Positions 22,501 to 28,929 of a stretch of DNA of 64,000 bases are shown piece by piece. Under the pieces are notes generated by a model. It was not told the DNA's origin. It made no database searches and was given only the letters and a program-made list of their open reading frames with translations. A program made the translations under genes and the position numbers. The stretch is from Gentiana macrophylla (taxonomy: Eukaryota; Streptophyta; Magnoliopsida; Gentianales; Gentianaceae), in the NCBI GenBank assembly GCA_026214975.1, contig CM047810.1:97666316-97730315 (forward strand), in the 5' to 3' direction. Within the stretch, counting starts at the first letter, position 1; each line of letters opens with the position of its first letter.

Positions 22501-25347
22501 AACGAGTGAAGTGCAATTGTCTTCTGGAGGTATCGAACTAGTCTAAGTGTGTTTTTTTTTCCCCATTTGTAATTCAGGAAAACATTAATGGAATGATAAC
22601 AACAGTACATGCATACAAGAGGCAAGAGCTCAAAGATCAAAGTACAAATTTCTCCTAAATTACATGAGAAAATCCACATATCTAGAAAACAATCAACTAC
22701 ATAAGCCACGTTGGCACTCTCTTTCATCTTCAAACGCATAATTGTAAAACTTCATCGTCCGCCTCTCCACTACATTATTGGTAGTTTGATTTCTTTCATG
22801 TTCTTTTATTCTGGTTTGCCAATTCATGTAGATGGCTATGGAGAAACACAAGAATAACTTATGTTGCCGAAATGTGCTCTTAGATCTGTGATTCACTAGC
22901 CAGGCTAGGTCGCCACTGTATATTCTTCAGCAAAGAATATCCCACTCTTTTAGAAAATGAACACTCATTGAGCAAATGAGCATGTGTCTCTCCACCTTGT
23001 AGACACAAGCTGCACGTAGTAGATTGAAGAACGCACCACTCCTGCAATTTCTTCGTAGTAACCTTCCTCTTGGTGCATGCCACCATGTGATGAAAACATA
23101 TCTGAGCTCATGCTTCTTATGCCAGACAATCTAAGATAAATTTGTTAATTCAAAGGTGTTTTAACTGGTCTCTGCAAGCCAGGATGGAATATGATGTTTA
23201 TATGCTGAACAAATTAATGTTTTTGTTCTTCCATTGCTGGAGCTCACAGTGTTACTAGGCCCTTTTCTTTCTGTCTGTCTACGACATGCAATCTTTTGGG
23301 TTTTGTAGAATGTAGACAGACAGAAATAGAAGGGCCTAATAACACAATGAGCTCCAGCAATGGAAGAACAAAGACATTAATTTGTTCAGCATATAACATC
23401 ATGCATTTGACCATATTTAAAAAAGATTAAAAGAAATGCTGTTGAGAATTTGAGATTATGCCTAGGGTTATGTGGATTATGTGATATATGCAATAAAGAC
23501 CCACTGCCCATTGAATGTCCACTGACCATCAGTTACATTTTTTGCGAAACCACCGGTGTCGACAGGATCTCTCTCTCCCTCTGTCTTTTTTCTTTTTCCG
23601 TCTTCTTGGTTTGCAAGGATACTCTTGTTAGGTAACTTAATATGCAAGGACCCTCCTCCACTGGTGTCCAGATTTTTCTTAATACACCAGCCATTCTCTT
23701 TAGAGATAAATGACGGATTGGCATCCGCTGCATTCCGAGGAAACAGTTTGTCCTGGATGTTTAAATAGCTTCTTGTTCATTTCTTAATTGTGTCAATGAT
23801 ATACCCCTCCTAACACAAGAGTCGGCCTTTTATTATGAACTGCAAAGGTAATCTCTGTTAATAATCAGTTCCGTTGTATAGAAATAGAATCCATCTAGTG
23901 GACATATATTCTAGAAGTTCTATTATTGTCTATATTATCTTTTTCATTTTATTCTTCTTTCTGCAATTTTCTAGTACATATAAACGCGCATTATTCGTTC
24001 TGTTTAGAAGTTTCTAGTACATACAAACATATAGGCTCTCATTTACGCACTCACAGATAAATAGCAATACAATAAAATAAAATCCAGCTAAGCTCTCAAA
24101 TAATAAGCTGTCTCCTCAATTTTCAGGGCAACACCTTGTACACAACTCGAGAAGCTGATTCTCACTCGGTTTATATGGAGCTTTCTTGTCTATTATTTGG
24201 TGGTGCTCCGGAGCTGCACTTAGCAAATTTCCTTCACATGATCACAACCATGGTGGAAGCAGGTTCCACCAAGGAGCAGATGGAATCTTTCATTGTAAAT
24301 AGCCAGAAGTTGCCAAAGCTTCCTGATGAAGAATCTATTTGGTCTCTGAAGTTGCCAAATCTTCTTGATGAAGAATCTATTTGGTCTCTGTTAAGACCTG
24401 TAACGTTACCTGAGACCAATACTCCCCCCGCCAGTGACAGTTGTACAAAGTTGAACGAGGAACCAAAAATGTCCAACCCTGAAAGAAAACCTAGAATCAA
24501 CACAAAAAGGCCACCCGTTGACAGGAGATTGGATACAGAAGCGAATACTATCAACCCAAAAAGGCCATGTGTTGACCGGAGATTGGATGCAGAACCAAAT
24601 ACTAGCCACCAAATTCAAAACGCCGTTGAAACGGATGCACAGGAGGAGGCTCAAAGGGCCGAAATCGAGATGGTTTCAAGCTGGAATTACGAGCAGGGCA
24701 ATGGCCAGGAGCAGCAGTCTTCAAGAGTGTTGTATTCTTCACGAGATGTAGAAGTTTCAGATCTTCATCAGCCTGATGATAATCCTGCTGGCAGTACTAT
24801 GGTTATTCCTTATACACATCCGGTGTTTGATTCTTCTGTTGTACTCAGCACGGCTCCTTTCATTCCTCCTGATGCAGATGTGGTGGTTGATTCTGTTAAT
24901 CTTGTCACAGCAAATGATGGCTCTAGGGGGAATATGAAGCAGAAATATCCAATTAACGAACAGGCTGTGTTAACAGGAAGACTTGGAGAGCTTGTGGCTC
25001 ACAAATATTTTGTAGAAAGAGTTGGTGAGGAAAACGTAAATTGGGTCAATGAAAACAACGAGACTGGACTACCTTACGATCTAATCATTGGAAACGAGGA
25101 AGAAGGAAGCCTGGAATATATAGAGGTAAAAGCAACAAAATCCTCATCCAAGAATTGGTTCGAACTATCGTCCAGAGAGTGGCAATTTGCAACCGAGAAA
25201 GGTGAATCTTTTAGTGTTGCACATGTTGTTCTTTTAGGTAATAACACAGCTAAGGTTACAATATACAAGAACTTAGTTAAGTTATCCCGGTTGAATAAGG
25301 TACGTTTAGCGGTTCTCATGTTTAATCCTTACACAATCAGTTCTTGA
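4153..25347 (+). CDS. NOV: NO VEIN-like gene, C-terminal ~1,500 codons, six visible exons
   Basis: Visible exons are 4153-6382, 7836-7948, 21042-21441, 21692-22009, 22272-22529 and 24127-25347. All have GT-AG borders and matching codon phase. Conserved stretches such as [26 protein letters not shown] [10 protein letters not shown] and the terminal DUF3883 domain mark it as the plant NOV family. These are large nuclear proteins with an N-terminal GHKL (Hsp90/gyrase-like) ATPase region, which in Arabidopsis are needed for auxin-dependent vein and organ patterning. Only about the last 1,500 of roughly 2,700 residues are present. The ATP-binding N-box and glycine motifs would lie upstream and are not seen in 1-4152. 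The large exon has two single-base frame breaks (near 5605 and 5726), so the gene is a pseudogene, truncated, or affected by sequence errors. The five remaining exons are open. The 13.1-kb intron holds nested retroelements. Confidence 0.85.
6817..7078. mobile_element. Stowaway-type MITE in a NOV intron
   Basis: The 262-bp element starts CTCCCTCCGTCCCAATTTG and ends in the approximate inverse (TGGGACTGAGGGAG). TA lies on both sides (6815-6816 and 7079-7080). It sits in the intron 6383-7835, well away from the splice sites. Confidence 0.9.
7253..7713. mobile_element. Mutator-like MITE with 9-bp target duplication
   Basis: The ends are inverted repeats: TATGATGCACGGATAC on the left and GTATCCGTGCATCCTA near the right end. 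An identical 9-bp direct repeat, CTTTGGACC, lies outside them at 7244-7252 and 7714-7722. A 9-bp duplication is the signature of Mutator-like elements. Subterminal regions are packed with GGATAC/GTATCC motifs, and the centre holds a (TA)n microsatellite at 7457-7531 followed by (GT)n. There is no coding capacity; ORFs that cross it are repeat artefacts. Confidence 0.8.
7836..7948 (+). CDS. NOV: NOV-like small exon
   Basis: A 113-bp exon between a GGCAG acceptor and a GAG|GTATAT donor. It encodes about 37 residues ([20 protein letters not shown] ...) and joins the previous exon in phase 0. It leaves two bases of a split codon that is completed as Ser by the first base at 21042, more than 13 kb downstream. 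That phase match argues that the flanks belong to one gene. Confidence 0.85.
8260..8650 (+). mobile_element. Plus-strand Copia 5' end: LTR part, PBS and gag start
   Basis: The right part of an LTR related to those at 15063 and 19908 (in opposite orientation) ends ATTCCTACA at 8421. TGGTAAGAGCATTAGGC follows, a primer-binding site with a 2-bp loss. A gag start at 8490 reads MAEST then ELQNIQAAY, stop, LNGKNYLK, close to the gag of the element at 15063-20213. The sequence becomes unrelated near 8650, where minus-strand pol begins. The left LTR boundary was not found. Confidence 0.7.
8655..9975 (-). mobile_element. Old minus-strand Copia pol remnant with its own PBS and LTR start
   Basis: On the minus strand the order is correct. 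A leader and primer-binding complement (GGCTCCGACACCA, 9949-9961) stand next to an LTR start TGTAAGAAG at 9962. Then come integrase core ([11 protein letters not shown], about 9680), integrase C-terminus ([18 protein letters not shown], about 9440-9380), the variable linker (9378-8930) and the N-terminal reverse transcriptase (about 8900-8660). Gag and protease are deleted and many stops are present. Its LTR is interrupted at 9976 by a younger element. Confidence 0.75.
9976..10241 (-). repeat. 3' LTR of the first nested Copia element
   Basis: On the plus strand the 266-bp copy runs from TGTTAAAAGGG to TTTTCTCAACA. It is preceded by the target duplication ATAGG and followed by the polypurine complement. 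It differs from the partner copy mainly by one-base runs (AAAA versus AAA, GG versus G). Confidence 0.93.
10249..10701 (-). pseudogene. Copia RNase H end, first nested element
   Basis: Two overlapping frames give the RNase H end. The first (10701-10480) contains [20 protein letters not shown], a diverged form of the usual SSAEAEFRA region. The second (10446-10249) contains [19 protein letters not shown] and the terminal [10 protein letters not shown]. It ends beside the polypurine tract. The frame change shows it is not translated intact. Confidence 0.8.
11042..11905 (-). pseudogene. Copia reverse transcriptase, first nested element, broken
   Basis: Reverse transcriptase is spread over at least three frames. 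The linker end reads [16 protein letters not shown] (about 11890-11840), the middle reads [19 protein letters not shown] (about 11440-11390), and the catalytic segment reads [12 protein letters not shown], with the YVDD active-site motif, near 11190-11160. The C-terminal part (11041-10702) is degenerate. Confidence 0.85.
11922..12716 (-). pseudogene. Copia integrase C-terminal region, first nested element
   Basis: An open frame of 264 codons reads [17 protein letters not shown], then [14 protein letters not shown], then [10 protein letters not shown] and [18 protein letters not shown]. This is the end of the integrase core and the GKGY-type C-terminal domain, followed by the variable acidic linker. 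The upstream core (12717-13600) is present only in broken frames, although HH-CC and DDE regions can be partly followed. Confidence 0.85.
12717..13745 (-). pseudogene. Copia protease/pre-integrase/integrase core, degenerate
   Basis: Between gag and the integrase C-terminus the minus strand encodes short Copia pieces in changing frames. They include protease-like text near 13620-13590 ([16 protein letters not shown], with breaks) and pre-integrase text near 13400-13200. No continuous ORF survives. Confidence 0.55.
13746..14670 (-). pseudogene. Copia gag, first nested element, one frame break
   Basis: Gag starts at 14670 ([20 protein letters not shown]). It contains the Copia gag core [34 protein letters not shown] and [20 protein letters not shown]. 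The frame shifts near 14000, and the overlapping frame 14012-13746 carries the zinc knuckle [15 protein letters not shown] (CX2CX4HX4C intact) followed by HGKPNW. Function: capsid assembly and RNA binding in the virus-like particle. Confidence 0.88.
14779..15042 (-). repeat. 5' LTR of the first nested Copia element
   Basis: A 264-bp copy directly adjoins the primer-binding complement at 14767-14778. A TATA-like box is readable on the minus strand at 14841-14850 (GTATAAATAC). The target duplication ATAGG follows at 15043-15047. Confidence 0.93.
15063..15371 (-). repeat. 3' LTR of the second nested Copia element
   Basis: The 309-bp LTR reads TGTAAGAACAAAGC ... AATCTAACA on the plus strand. It differs from the partner at 19908-20213 by a handful of small indels and substitutions. 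Two TCCAACGG motifs are shared with the solo LTR at 2129. Confidence 0.93.
15372..15608 (-). pseudogene. RNase H C-terminal tail of the second element
   Basis: After the open RT/RNase H frame stops at 15609, the expected tail continues in other frames. [17 protein letters not shown] text is followed by [20 protein letters not shown] and the terminal [10 protein letters not shown] next to the polypurine tract. A single-base change near 15600 therefore truncates the polyprotein. Confidence 0.75.
15609..16970 (-). CDS. Copia reverse transcriptase/RNase H, 453 codons open
   Basis: The frame covers RVT_2 reverse transcriptase and most of RNase H. Motifs in order are [67 protein letters not shown] (the catalytic Asp pair in YVDD), the thumb region [29 protein letters not shown], and RNase [10 protein letters not shown] and [14 protein letters not shown]. 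The enzyme copies retrotransposon RNA into cDNA. The annotated Met is internal; in the intact element this is part of one gag-pol polyprotein. Confidence 0.93.
   Translation of the reverse strand: MIRCLTNQRKFMKNLLDGSTPKRFSEALENETWVKAMKEEMNALEKNGTWDLVTLPKNAKTVGCRWVFTIKYRSDGSIERHKARLVAGRILSDYGIDYFETFAPVAKMNTVKVLLSLAVNFDWDLHQYDVKNAFLQGDLEETIFMDVPPGFQNENGKVCKLKKALYGLKQSPRAWFGRFAKAMMSLGFKQSQGDHTLFIKHNTSGKVSILLVYVDDIIITGNDIDSNQNLKKFLCTEFDIKELGRLKYFLGIEVMYSKMGIFISQQKYILDLLKDSGKLGCKPMTTPIEQNHGLSLAPEDESVDKSTYQRLVGRLIYLSHTRPDISFAVNIVSRYMQNPKRCHQNAAERIVEYLKTCPGQGILFKKNDHKRLEAFTDSDYAGCIDDRRSTSGHCIFLFGNPIAWRSKKQSVVARSSAEAEFRALAIGMCELLWLKIILDDLKVQRQMPMILSS
16921..17517 (-). pseudogene. Copia integrase-RT linker segment
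   Basis: This 198-codon open frame is the hydrophilic region between integrase and reverse transcriptase. It is rich in Ser, Glu and Pro, starts near [16 protein letters not shown] (end of the integrase C-terminal fold) and ends [16 protein letters not shown]. It overlaps the RT frame by about 50 bases in a different phase, indicating a frame break. Confidence 0.75.
17781..18501 (-). pseudogene. Copia pre-integrase and integrase core, broken
   Basis: Pre-integrase text ([10 protein letters not shown], then [13 protein letters not shown] with the His pair) is at 18450-18280. The integrase core lies in the frame 18317-17781: [15 protein letters not shown] (the Cys pair), [12 protein letters not shown] (first catalytic Asp), [30 protein letters not shown] (second Asp) and HTPQRTGW. 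The C-terminal integrase continues to about 17520 in broken frames. Confidence 0.85.
18724..19839 (-). CDS. Copia gag, 371-codon frame with altered zinc knuckle
   Basis: Gag starts [14 protein letters not shown] at 19839. Core motifs are [53 protein letters not shown] and [20 protein letters not shown]. The knuckle region (about 19030-18970) reads [14 protein letters not shown], so the final Cys is lost. A neighbouring frame resumes the expected [11 protein letters not shown], so a one-base change probably lies near 18985. The fragment to 18724 includes out-of-frame sequence. Confidence 0.88.
   Translation of the reverse strand: MAGSTATSAATDSSITENPINSGELQNIHASYKLNGKNYLKWSQFVRTFLKGRGKLSHLLGTGPARDDPRFDSWDEKDSMVMSWLWNSMTPEVSDPYMFLETAKEIWDTAKQSYSKVNDAAQIYEIRAKIQSTKQGNKSITEYSNLLQGMWQELDHYQCIQMKDKDDAATLRRMMEKDRIFSFLTGLNQDFDPVRVQILGKDDLPNLNETIAIVRAEESRRGVMIDTPSIDGSALIAGQKNQGYPKINESKGYPEKKFSSQKENVKTDRDNLYCTHCKKKQHTKEFWLEIAWETRDKKEPLVHSRTQRRSPKNDQVDGSVSMNQNPTLGQSEIEKLRKFLDTLENPSSSMVFSCMASLNLLSRSLLQRLGG
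19908..20213 (-). repeat. 5' LTR of the second nested Copia element
   Basis: The 306-bp copy adjoins the primer-binding complement (19896-19907). A TATA-like CTATAAATAG is read on the minus strand at 19987-19996. The target duplication TTACT follows at 20214-20218. Confidence 0.95.
20214..20530 (-). repeat. Remainder of the old Copia LTR split by two insertions
   Basis: Removing both younger elements and their duplicated targets joins 9962-9975, 15048-15062 and 20219 onward into one LTR start. The continuation includes ACGGGAGCC and CTAACGGC, comparable to the CCAACGGC motif of related LTRs. The right end is uncertain: the sequence around 20500-20530 (repeated GGTTGTTA) is my estimate. Confidence 0.6.
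20641..20830 (+). repeat. Possible solo LTR in the NOV intron
   Basis: The sequence starts TGTTAGGGATATTG and has the base composition of a plant Copia LTR. I could not find a matching CA end with a target duplication (the left flank is CAGAT). This is a tentative call. The rest of 20831-21041 shows nothing further before the splice acceptor. Confidence 0.25.
21042..21441 (+). CDS. NOV: NOV-like exon after the 13-kb intron
   Basis: The exon follows the acceptor TTTTCCAG and reads [16 protein letters not shown] on to SPREVYWHD and [14 protein letters not shown], all typical of NOV proteins. It is open throughout and ends AAACA|GTGAGT in phase 0. The 400-bp length fits the phase left by the 7836-7948 exon. 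Confidence 0.88.
21692..22009 (+). CDS. NOV: NOV-like exon
   Basis: A 318-bp, phase 0-0 exon between acceptor ATCAG and donor GCG|GTATGT. It reads [12 protein letters not shown], then [20 protein letters not shown], then IPALS, which are conserved NOV-family segments. It contains no stop. Confidence 0.88.
22175..22250. repeat. (CA)n/(TA)n-rich microsatellite in a NOV intron
   Basis: Alternating CA and TA dinucleotides (CATACACATACACACACACA, then TATATAGATATG and further ACACAC) lie just upstream of the acceptor at 22271. Confidence 0.8.
22272..22529 (+). CDS. NOV: NOV-like exon
   Basis: A 258-bp, phase 0-0 exon between acceptor CATGCAG and donor GAG|GTATCG. It encodes 86 residues ([37 protein letters not shown]) with no stop. 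The following 1.6-kb intron holds a LINE fragment and a long inverted repeat. Confidence 0.88.
22560..23130 (-). mobile_element. LINE 3' coding fragment (reverse transcriptase zinc-binding region)
   Basis: The minus strand encodes the zf-RVT domain found at the C-terminus of plant LINE reverse transcriptases: [20 protein letters not shown], then [20 protein letters not shown], with the spaced Cys and His residues. Downstream text includes [14 protein letters not shown]. The frames break between 22896 and 22880. It is 5'-truncated, as LINE copies usually are, and lies within the NOV intron 22530-24126. Confidence 0.75.
23191..23403. repeat. Long inverted repeat (arms ~91 bp, loop ~29 bp)
   Basis: The left arm 23191-23282 and right arm 23312-23403 are inverted copies with roughly seven differences. 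Matching blocks include GCTGAACAAATTAATGT, GTTCTTCCATTGCTGGAGCT and CTGTCTGTCTAC. The loop is 23283-23311. Transcribed with the NOV intron it would fold into a long hairpin. No target duplication was identified. The rest of the intron (23404-24126) shows no feature. Confidence 0.85.
24127..25347 (+). CDS. NOV: NOV-like terminal exon with DUF3883 domain
   Basis: The exon starts after TTTTCAG with [20 protein letters not shown] and runs 406 codons to TGA at 25345-25347. It has a conserved start, a low-complexity middle (about codons 55-270) with two short peptide duplications, and the C-terminal DUF3883 domain from about 24970 ([14 protein letters not shown]) to 25320. That domain carries the order YDL ... 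IEVKAT, which resembles a PD-(D/E)XK-like core. There are no internal stops. Confidence 0.9.
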   Translation, partial: GNTLYTTREADSHSVYMELSCLLFGGAPELHLANFLHMITTMVEAGSTKEQMESFIVNSQKLPKLPDEESIWSLKLPNLLDEESIWSLLRPVTLPETNTPPASDSCTKLNEEPKMSNPERKPRINTKRPPVDRRLDTEANTINPKRPCVDRRLDAEPNTSHQIQNAVETDAQEEAQRAEIEMVSSWNYEQGNGQEQQSSRVLYSSRDVEVSDLHQPDDNPAGSTMVIPYTHPVFDSSVVLSTAPFIPPDADVVVDSVNLVTANDGSRGNMKQKYPINEQAVLTGRLGELVAHKYFVERVGEENVNWVNENNETGLPYDLIIGNEEEGSLEYIEVKATKSSSKNWFELSSREWQFATEKGESFSVAHVVLLGNNTAKVTIYKNLVKLSRLNKVRLAVLMFNPYTISS

Positions 25348-26849
25348 ACACTCTGATCAAATACAATGCATTTGATCTCTAAGTAGTGCAGGTTTTTTCA
25401 TGTAACATAACAACAACCATTTTAGTCTTTACAGCATCTATTCTTCTTCTTCCCTTTTCTCTTCTTATTTACTACAATTGTTTAACCTTACAGTACATGC
25501 TTTTGTATCCATTGATACTACTTGAAAAAAAAAAATTTGAGTTTTGTAGACACTATAAATGGATATGATCAATATCAAGTCATGCCTTGTCCCCTGAGGA
25601 CAAAACATGTAGTACATGAAAACTCAAGCACTAATGTTAAAAAGGCCGCCATATGGATGGTAATTTTTTTTAGAATACAACTGTTATATAAAAGTTGTAA
25701 CAAGTGAAAAGTTTTCTCATTCATACACAATATGTGTGTTTATATAAAAGAATATAAAAATAAGTAGCTAATATATGTCATTTTTATACAACTTTCATAC
25801 AACGGTTTTACCATAAGAATTACATGTGTAAAGAATCAAATGCAAGTTGTAGTCTCAAACCAGAAGGCAAGCTCAAATGATTATGTGCCAGCTTCAGCTT
25901 TAAATGTTTACTGATGATCCAAAGATATTCATCATTGAGAAAGCCTTTGAAATGCCAAAAAATTATTTGATTAATTGGGTTTGGTTGGATTGGATTAAAG
26001 TGATTTTTTGATTCTCCTCAACCCTGTTATATCAGCGCCAGCACATTTCTGAATCAACACATTGAATTCATTATATCAACACATTGAGCATTGGATTGGA
26101 TTGGCTCATTTTTTCTGATATTGATATCAATGTTTTTATTACTAGTTTTTTTTCTCTGCCTTCTCTCTTCAAACATACCCGTCCTCTTCCCGAAAGATCT
26201 CTCCTTTTCCGGCGCCGGTGCCGGCTGTTTCTTCTTGTTTTTTCTTTATGTTTTTCTTTTAGTTTGTGGGTGTTGTCTAAATCTTCATCTTTCTTATCCT
26301 TAATCGCCTTTTCAAGCCTAGATCTGAACTTTTCTCTCTTCCCGTTCCGGTTGGGTGTTGATATTGGTGGCATTCTCTTCTTCACTCTTCCGCTTCGCTT
26401 TAAATCCTTTTGGTCAACCTTTGGGGGTGAGATTTACGCGGTGGCCTTGGGTTGTTGGTGGCGGATTTGCTCTGGTCTTGCTGAAGTCTCTCTCTGCTCG
26501 CCGGATTACTAGTCAATGGTTTCTTAGTGAAAAATGGTTGCATGCAGATTTCCGTTGCTCCTTTGGGGCTATTGTTCAACCGGCTGGGTTTGAGAGATGA
26601 TATTTCTTAGGAAGCTTGGCGGTTCGTGATGTTGGATGACAGATCTAGACGGTTGATGTCCTTTTGTGTTGATAATTGTTTTATGTTCGTGTGTTCTTTG
26701 TTTTTTTGGATCAAGTCGGTAATAATCGGTCTTTCCTGATTGCTATTTAGGATTTTAGATTCGTTTTAATGTCTGTTTAAGCTTTGGAAAAAAAGTTGGT
26801 TATAGTTTAGGGGGAATAACATCTTTAAGCGTATCAACTTTTGGGTTTG
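25348..26849 (+). other. 3' flank of the NOV gene, no gene found
   Basis: The first part (to about 25900) is AT-rich and probably 3' UTR and flank. From about 26080 to 26620 pyrimidine-rich sequence (TTTTCCGGCGCCGGTGCCGG and similar) gives overlapping ORFs on both strands. These look like composition artefacts or a decayed retroelement 5' region. I recognise no protein here. Confidence 0.4.
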
Positions 26850-26999
26850 CAGCAATGAGCTTTGACCCAACTAAGAAAATGAAAAAAGAGGAAAACCTTA
26901 TGAAACGTTGCTTTGACAGAAGTACCCCTCATCTTATCCTTCATATTTTATCCCAAAATCCCTAAATTTGTTAACACATTTCCCCCAAAATTCTGGGCC

Positions 27000-27204
27000 C
27001 CTTGATTAACTTTTAAGTATTTGCGAGAGCTTCCCCAAATTCACCCTCCAATTCTTCCCAAAATCACCGCATGAACACAGGGTCGAACTTGTGATAAACA
27101 AATCTCCTCAACATTCTCTATACTCCAACCGGAAGCTGATCAATCACGCATTCGAGCGATCGAAAGGAGGCGATCGAAATATTCGGCGAATAATCTGCAA
27201 AAAG
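27000..27204 (+). promoter_or_regulatory. Probable 5' UTR exon of the DUF1985/Ulp1 gene
   Basis: A C/A-rich leader ends ATCTGCAAAAAG|GTACGA, a good donor near 27204. The matching acceptor TTGGTTATAG lies just before the start codon at 27496. An intron-bearing leader is inferred from these sites only. Confidence 0.4.
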
Positions 27205-27495
27205 GTACGATTTTGTTGGTGGGTTATAAATCACGCATATTGGTATGTGCATGTATGATTTGGGATGCGATTAGTTAAATTTTGTGGTGTGCATGTATGA
27301 TTTTGGGGATGTGATTAGTTAAATTTTTTGGTGTCAAATCATTTGTTAGCTCAAACAATGCCGGTGATTTGTTATTAGTTGTTGGTGTTGAATTGAAATT
27401 TCTTATTTGTTTCAACTGTGTATTCACATTCATTTGTTCTTTAATTCGATTGAATTGAAATTTGTTATTTTGTTGGTTATAGATAAGTTGAAAAA

Positions 27496-28207
27496 ATGCC
27501 GTTGATTTATGCACTTAGCGAAGAAGAAAGGTCTACAAAATGTGAAGTTGTTTCCCGTTGTTCAATTGGTAAAACAATAGAAGTTTATGAAAAGCTTAAT
27601 GACACGCACAAAGAAATGTTGGAGCAGTCTTGTTTTGGACACTTAATCCATTTGAAGGATATGCAAGCCAACATGATAATACATCGATTGTTAATGAGGT
27701 TAAGCGAGTCCATGGAATGTAGATGCCAAAGTTTTTGGTTCAAAGTCGGAGGCAAAAAATACGGTTTAGTGTAGAAGAATTTGCGCTATTTAGTTAGTGG
27801 TCTCTTGGTTGGCGACGGTAGCAATGTCGATAAAGGGGTAGGAAAAGAGTCTAGATTAGTTAATAAGTATTTTAAAACTCATCGAAAGTGTATAGGAAGG
27901 ATGTCTGGCAAAGTTTAATCGCATTAAGGATGCTAATAACCGTTACAAACTTGGGTTGATCGTTATATTGACGTCGTTGTGTGGGGATCGGAAGAGAGGC
28001 GTCACGGTGGGTTGGTGGATCTTTAAGTTGGTTGAGGATTTGGATGCTTTCAATAAGTATCCATGGGGAAACGCTTCTTATGAAGCCACCGTCTATGTTT
28101 GGAGGAGGGACATGAGGATTCTTTCAAAAATCCCCGATCGGATATACTTTATATGGTTTTCCATGACGCTTTGAAGGTATGTATAAGCCAAATCCGTGTT
28201 TTAATTC

Positions 28208-28274
<67 letters not shown>

Positions 28275-28420
28275 CTTGATAAAGTTTTATGATTATGTTC
28301 AGTCCATCACTTGAATGTAAATGCATCGTAGGTTTGGGCACTTGAAGCTATTCCTTCTTTAAGGAAGTTTGCCGAGATTGTTGACGAAAATGCTCTCCCA
28401 AGGTTGATGAAGTGGGAGCG
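27496..28420 (+). pseudogene. DUF1985 part of the Ulp1-like gene (two exons)
   Basis: The first coding exon starts at ATG 27496, close after the acceptor, and runs to donor TTGAAG|GTATGT at 28176. At least two frame changes occur inside (near 27770 and 27910). The intron 28177-28331 contains an (AT)n run at about 28210-28272. The second exon 28332-28420 reads VWALEAIPSLRKFAEIVDEN and ends before GTAAAA. Confidence 0.75.
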
Positions 28421-28549
28421 GTAAAAGTGGTCACTAAATCAGTAATTCAACTTCTTCTTCAATCGAGGAGGTGGTGATGTTTAATTTGTATATTAAGTTT
28501 GGTATGTACATGCAACCTCCACATTATTTATGAGTAGTATATAATGCAG

Positions 28550-28762
28550 GTGGAGGCGATTCGAAAGTTGGTTCCATCCGGTCGAAAAGGAAAAGGCTTA
28601 TTTTTAATGCCCCGGAAGTCTGAAGTTGAAGATGATGAAACTGACAATGCACCTGAGCAATCAACGGGTAACGTTGATTATGAAAAGTTAAAAGAATTGG
28701 TAAAAATTGTTGTGAGTGAAGAGAACAAAAGAATGTGCGAAGAGTTGGTAAAAGTTCTTTGA
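28550..28762 (+). CDS. Linker exon of the Ulp1-like gene
   Basis: The sequence after acceptor ATAATGCAG reads VEAIRKLVPSGRKGKGLFLM and an acidic tail, ending in the helical stretch YEKLKELVKIVVSEENKRMC. A stop lies at 28760-28762. It joins the DUF1985 exons to the Glu-rich repeat exons, and phase continuity with the preceding exon is uncertain. Confidence 0.5.
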   Translation: MEAIRKLVPSGRKGKGLFLMPRKSEVEDDETDNAPEQSTGNVDYEKLKELVKIVVSEENKRMCEELVKVL

Positions 28763-28929
28763 GAGAAAAAGAATGTGCGCTTTAGTGGATACGCTCCAGT
28801 AGAAAGTTAAATTGATGGAGGTTCGTCTTTGTTGTGCATGTGAAAAATGCAAAAATGATGCTATACATGCAAGTGAAATGGAAGGTAATGAAGAGTTGAA
28901 TGAAGTGGAAGATGAAACTGTGGAGGCAT

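Noticed and set aside
4153..25347. Two separate genes either side of the 13-kb retroelement block
   Set aside because: Codon phase and the NOV family order continue exactly from 7948 to 21042, which fits one gene with a large intron.
26071..26512. Overlapping ORFs of 104 (minus) and 142 (plus) codons
   Set aside because: They arise from pyrimidine-rich low-complexity sequence on opposite strands; no domain is seen.
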